Made by a program: the position numbers and the translations under genes. A DNA stretch of 55,109 nt, taken from the IMG/VR virus record IMGVR_UViG_3300027782_000109, positions 1 to 55,109 of that record; one strand, given 5' to 3'. The notes beneath the pieces were generated by a model. The model was not told where the DNA came from, made no database searches, and saw only the letters and a program-made list of their open reading frames with translations. The stretch comes from a virus. Shown one piece after another: positions 51,848 to 55,109 of the stretch (positions are counted from its first letter, which is position 1; every line of letters begins with the position of its first letter).

Positions 51848-51978
51848 ATAGAGTTGAAAAAGCGTTGGTAGCACTTGCTGTCACAGGCGCTGTTGGTTTT
51901 GCTTTTGCCTTTGCTGCGCTAAAAGGAATTCCAGAATCATTTGATTGGGAACTTGATGAAGAGGAATCCTATGAGTGA
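51844..51978 (+). CDS. Small single-span membrane protein
   Basis: This gene encodes 44 residues and overlaps the preceding gene by ATGA. Residues of about 7-26 (ALVALAVTGAVGFAFAFAAL) are hydrophobic and would cross the membrane once, and the rest is acidic. A holin-type or membrane-associated accessory role is possible, but there is no lysis module around it, so nothing firmer can be said. Confidence 0.5.
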   Translation: MNRVEKALVALAVTGAVGFAFAFAALKGIPESFDWELDEEESYE

Positions 51979-52213
51979 CAATCTAAATATAACAGTTGAT
52001 CAAGTTAATAACCCCTTACACTACACATCAGACCCATCTGGTATTGAGTGCATTGAGATAACTCGTCATCGTAATTTTAACATTGGTAATGCCTTTAAGT
52101 ATCTGTGGAGAGCAGGACTTAAAGATGAAGCAAAGACTATACAGGATTTAGAGAAGGCAATCTTTTATATTAAGGATGAAATAAATAGACTAGAGGGAAA
52201 ATATGTCAACTGA
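51971..52213 (+). CDS. DUF3310 protein
   Basis: This gene encodes 80 residues from ATG 51971, with GAAGAGG upstream, overlapping the end of the preceding gene. The DUF3310 pattern is clear: VNNPLHYTSDPSGIECIEI, then NAFKYLWRAGLKD and DLEKAIFYIKDEI. The family is common in phages, sometimes fused to nucleotide-metabolism domains, but its activity is not established. It overlaps the next gene by 11 bases. Confidence 0.85.
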   Translation: MSDNLNITVDQVNNPLHYTSDPSGIECIEITRHRNFNIGNAFKYLWRAGLKDEAKTIQDLEKAIFYIKDEINRLEGKYVN

Positions 52214-52739
52214 AGATGATCTAGTTAAGCACCTTGATCAAGTAAATCAGGTAGTAGAAGAATACCTTAAAGGTAATGACCCAACCGTAATCTCTAAGCA
52301 ACTTTCAATACCAAGACAAAGAGTAGTAACTCTTATTAATGAGTGGAAAGTTATGGCATCTGCTAATGATGCTATCCGTGCTCGTGCCAAAGAAGCACTT
52401 GCTGCTGCTGATACACACTACAGTAAGTTAGTGTCTCGCACATACGAAGTTATTGATGAAGCATCAATGACAAATAATCTTAGCGCAAAAACTGCTGCAA
52501 TTAAACTTGTTATGGACATTGAGTCTAAGCGTATTGACATGCTACAAAAGGCTGGTCTACTTGAGAATAAAGAATTAGCAGAAGAGATGATGGAGATTGA
52601 AAGAAGGCAAGAAGTCCTTGTCCTTATTTTAAAAGACATTGCATCAGAATACCCACAAATTCGTGATGAGATTATGCGTAGACTATCTTCATTTGCAAAA
52701 GACAACGAGGTGATTACAGTTGTCCACGATGTTCAATGA
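52203..52739 (+). CDS. Putative terminase small subunit (helix-turn-helix)
   Basis: This gene encodes 178 residues. A helix-turn-helix is seen at about 20-50 (YLKGNDPTVISKQLSIPRQRV). The centre and end are long helices with an acidic and Met-rich stretch (ELAEEMMEIERRQEV), consistent with the oligomerisation region of small terminases that recognise the packaging site. It overlaps the large subunit by 20 bases, which is the strongest support. No direct proof of the packaging-site role is visible. Confidence 0.65.
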   Translation: MSTEDDLVKHLDQVNQVVEEYLKGNDPTVISKQLSIPRQRVVTLINEWKVMASANDAIRARAKEALAAADTHYSKLVSRTYEVIDEASMTNNLSAKTAAIKLVMDIESKRIDMLQKAGLLENKELAEEMMEIERRQEVLVLILKDIASEYPQIRDEIMRRLSSFAKDNEVITVVHDVQ

Positions 52740-54516
52740 GTTTCTTGAAGTACTTAAGGATAACCATTTTCAAGAAACACCAGTAGACGCAAAGACATTT
52801 GTTGAGGGCGAAGCGTACCTTGGGCAACCTGGACTGTCTGATATTCAGTACGATATTGTAGAGGCAATGAGCCAGATCTATCGCAAAGAAGATCTAATTG
52901 ATATAATGGGAGAAGAAGAAGGCACAAGATACTTCGAAAAATATACAAAGAATGAAATTATCCTGCAACTTGGCAAGGGATCTGGAAAAGATTTCGTATC
53001 AACAGTAGCATGTGCATATATTGTATACAAACTACTATGTTTGAAAGACCCAGCAAAGTATTTTGGTAAGCCAGCAGGAGATGCTATTGATTTAATTAAC
53101 GTTGCTATTAACGCACAACAGGCAAAGAACGTTTTCTTTAAGGGTTTTAAATCAAAGATTGAAAGATCCCCATGGTTTGCTGGAAAATTTTATGCTAAAG
53201 CAGACTCAGTTGAGTTTGATAAATCAATTACGGTTTACTCTGGTCACTCAGAACGTGAATCACATGAGGGTTTAAACCTTCTTCTTGCAGTCCTTGATGA
53301 GATCTCTGGTTTTGCGTCTGAAGTTGGAACAGGTAATGAACAAGGCAAGACTGCTGAGAACATCTATAAGGCTTTCCGTGGATCAGTTGACTCTCGTTTC
53401 CCAGACCTTGGCAAAGTTGTTTTGCTTTCATTCCCAAGATACCCAGGAGACTATATCTCAGAGAAGTACGACGCAGTTGTTGCTGAGAAAGAAGTAGTTG
53501 AAAGAACGCACGAGTTTATCATTAACCCATTGCTACCAGATACAGACCCAAATAATAAGTTTGAAATTTCCTGGGATGAAGATCACATCATCTCATACAA
53601 ATACCCTGGAGTATTCGCACTAAAAAGACCTACATGGGAAGTAAACCCAACAAGACAGATTGATGATTTTAAGATTGCTTTTATGACTGACCTTGGAGAT
53701 GCAATGATGCGCTTTACATGCGTACCAACTTTTGCTTCTGATGCATTTTTTAAGCAACAGGAAAAAGTAAGAGCATGCATGACACTTAGAAACCCTGTGG
53801 ATAACTTTAGAAGGTTTGATGAAGCATTTAAGCCAGATCCAACTAAGAAATATTATGTCCACGCTGACCTTGCCCAAAAGCACGACAAGTGTGCTGTAGC
53901 AATTGCTCATGTAGAAAAATGGGTAAACATACAAGTCATTAATAACTACGAACAAGTAGCACCGATTGTAATAGTAGATGCAGTGGCATGGTGGGAACCA
54001 AAGGTAGAAGGCCCAGTTAATCTTTCAGAAGTTAAACAATGGATTCAGAACCTTAGAAGAATAGGGTTTGATATTGGTATGGTTTCATTTGACCGTTGGC
54101 AATCATTTGATATTCAAAATGAATTAAAGCAGGTTGGAATGAAGACTGATACTGTTTCTGTTGCCAAGAAGCACTACGAAGATATGGCTATGCTTGTATA
54201 TGAGGAAAGACTTGCTATGCCAGCAATAGATTTATTATTTGATGAACTAACACAGTTAAAGATAATGAAAAATGATAGAGTTGACCACCCACGCAAAAAG
54301 TCAAAGGACTTGGCTGATGCTGTGTGTGGGGCAATATTTGGAGCAATATCACATACTCCAAAAAATATAGACACTGAAGTAGAGGTTCACACCTTTAAAG
54401 ATAGGCCAAAGACTCCAGAGGAGCAATTTGACCTGGAAAGTCGCAATGTGATACAATATAAACCTAGCCAAATAGCAGATATCCAAGACTATTTGGATGG
54501 ATTAAAAACACTATAA
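52720..54516 (+). CDS. terL: Terminase large subunit
   Basis: This gene encodes 598 residues from TTG 52720, chosen because GAGGTG lies seven bases before it; an ATG three codons later is the alternative. The ATPase has Walker A G85-K-G-S-G-K90-D (LGKGSGKD) and Walker B with D193-E194 (LAVLDEIS). The nuclease domain has D383 (VHADLAQKHD) and D533 (LADAVCG). It packages DNA into proheads at the portal and cuts the concatemer. It is about 600 residues, normal for the family. A secreted-protein gene follows after 13 bases. Confidence 0.95.
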   Translation: MSTMFNEFLEVLKDNHFQETPVDAKTFVEGEAYLGQPGLSDIQYDIVEAMSQIYRKEDLIDIMGEEEGTRYFEKYTKNEIILQLGKGSGKDFVSTVACAYIVYKLLCLKDPAKYFGKPAGDAIDLINVAINAQQAKNVFFKGFKSKIERSPWFAGKFYAKADSVEFDKSITVYSGHSERESHEGLNLLLAVLDEISGFASEVGTGNEQGKTAENIYKAFRGSVDSRFPDLGKVVLLSFPRYPGDYISEKYDAVVAEKEVVERTHEFIINPLLPDTDPNNKFEISWDEDHIISYKYPGVFALKRPTWEVNPTRQIDDFKIAFMTDLGDAMMRFTCVPTFASDAFFKQQEKVRACMTLRNPVDNFRRFDEAFKPDPTKKYYVHADLAQKHDKCAVAIAHVEKWVNIQVINNYEQVAPIVIVDAVAWWEPKVEGPVNLSEVKQWIQNLRRIGFDIGMVSFDRWQSFDIQNELKQVGMKTDTVSVAKKHYEDMAMLVYEERLAMPAIDLLFDELTQLKIMKNDRVDHPRKKSKDLADAVCGAIFGAISHTPKNIDTEVEVHTFKDRPKTPEEQFDLESRNVIQYKPSQIADIQDYLDGLKTL

Positions 54517-54529
54517 ACAAGGAGAAATA

Positions 54530-55109
54530 ATGAATTCATTTAAGAAAATCGCTCTAGCCATGGTTGCAGCCATGACTCTGGGCACAATCGTAGCAACGCC
54601 TGCAAACGCTGCTGTAATGACAGTCGCTGTATCGCTTGACACTGTAGCAAACACTACAGCATCAGCAATCGCAACGCCTGCATCACTACCAGTCCCTGCA
54701 GACAACTCAGTAGATGCTGCTGACGCACTAAAGTTTATTGCAACAGTTGATGTTGGAACAAGCGTTTCAGTCGTAGCAACAAATGCAACAATCGTGTCTG
54801 CACTACACACAACTGCTGCACCAGTAGGAGCAACATCAGGATCATCATCTTTGACAATTGCAACTGGTACAGGAACAACAGCAACATTTTATGTCTACAC
54901 AAAGACAACAGCAATTGGTACAGTTGTAATCACAAATCAGGGTACAACACTTACATACTACGTACAGGGAACTGCTGGTAAGATTAATACTCTTACAGTA
55001 TCTGCTCCTTCTGCTGGTGCTGCTGGTACAAAGCAAGACATCTCAGTAACTGCAACAGATACATTTGGCAACAAGGTATCTGCTAAGTCAATCACTGCAA
55101 CAGTGTTTG
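54530..55109 (+). CDS. Secreted Ig-like repeat protein (3' end missing)
   Basis: The first 193 residues are visible and the gene runs off the window. A signal peptide is clear: FKK then a hydrophobic run and TPANA, with cleavage likely after residue 27. The mature part is Ala, Thr, Val and Ser-rich and beta-rich, with TVDVGTSVSVVATNA and an Ig-like stretch near ISVTATDTFGNKV that looks like the start of repeats. Such proteins are typical of actinobacterial cell-surface proteins. AAGGAG precedes the ATG. A secreted surface protein encoded beside the terminase is unusual, and the base composition looks less AT-rich than the neighbours. The function could be surface modification or exclusion, but is unknown. 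Confidence 0.75.
   Translation, partial: MNSFKKIALAMVAAMTLGTIVATPANAAVMTVAVSLDTVANTTASAIATPASLPVPADNSVDAADALKFIATVDVGTSVSVVATNATIVSALHTTAAPVGATSGSSSLTIATGTGTTATFYVYTKTTAIGTVVITNQGTTLTYYVQGTAGKINTLTVSAPSAGAAGTKQDISVTATDTFGNKVSAKSITATVF

Overview
This window is a gene-dense, AT-rich stretch of a tailed double-stranded DNA phage with siphovirus-type genes: a very long tape measure protein, a major tail protein and HK97-type head genes. All confident genes lie on the + strand with short or overlapping junctions. Both ends are cut: the window opens inside a repeat gene and closes inside a secreted-protein gene. No integrase, repressor, tRNA or CRISPR array was recognised. The host is inferred, with moderate to low confidence, to be a low-GC actinobacterium, possibly freshwater. 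The reasons are the cobalamin-dependent ribonucleotide reductase, frequent extended -10 promoters placed so that transcription starts at the start codon (leaderless genes), the small-protein set typical of actinophages, and an actinobacterial-looking secreted Ig-like protein.

Layout. 1-0.4 kb: the end of a Phe-Phe-Pro repeat protein with a Cys-rich tail. 0.4-8.1 kb: an unusual cassette with two small proteins, seven tandem 2-oxoglutarate/Fe(II) oxygenases of the prolyl-4-hydroxylase type, two paralogous DUF6065-like proteins interleaved with the first oxygenases, and one unknown gene. 8.1-10.3 kb: a terminator, an operator-like palindrome, and class II ribonucleotide reductase. 10.3-14.4 kb: a large LamG-type protein and a small unknown. 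14.4-22.4 kb: the head and neck module (portal, protease with an internal scaffold start, major capsid, connectors, tail terminator) and the major tail protein. 22.4-40.6 kb: the tail module (two paralogous tail-assembly chaperones, a 3075-residue tape measure protein, distal tail and baseplate or fibre proteins). 40.6-51.7 kb: regulators and a near-complete replication and recombination set (DnaB-like helicase, primase, putative SSB, DnaE-type polymerase, RecA, Cas4-like nuclease, RuvC-like and Hjc-like nucleases). 51.7-54.5 kb: small proteins, a DUF3310 protein and the terminase subunits. 54.5 kb to the end: a signal-peptide-bearing Ig-like protein.

How the genes fit together. The replisome and nucleotide genes (RNR, DnaE, helicase, primase, SSB, RecA) suggest largely self-sufficient DNA synthesis. 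The structural module has its own promoters, and terminators follow the two most abundant virion proteins (major capsid and major tail). The most unusual part is the left-hand oxygenase island. All seven enzymes keep the HxD...H iron triad and a basic 2-oxoglutarate-binding residue, and they sit next to a proline-rich repeat protein, so a phage-encoded protein- or glycan-hydroxylation system is a plausible but unproven reading. Other points of interest are tail chaperones encoded as two paralogous genes rather than by frameshifting, a kinase-like segment inside the tape measure protein, and a uniform TGnTATAMT promoter class.
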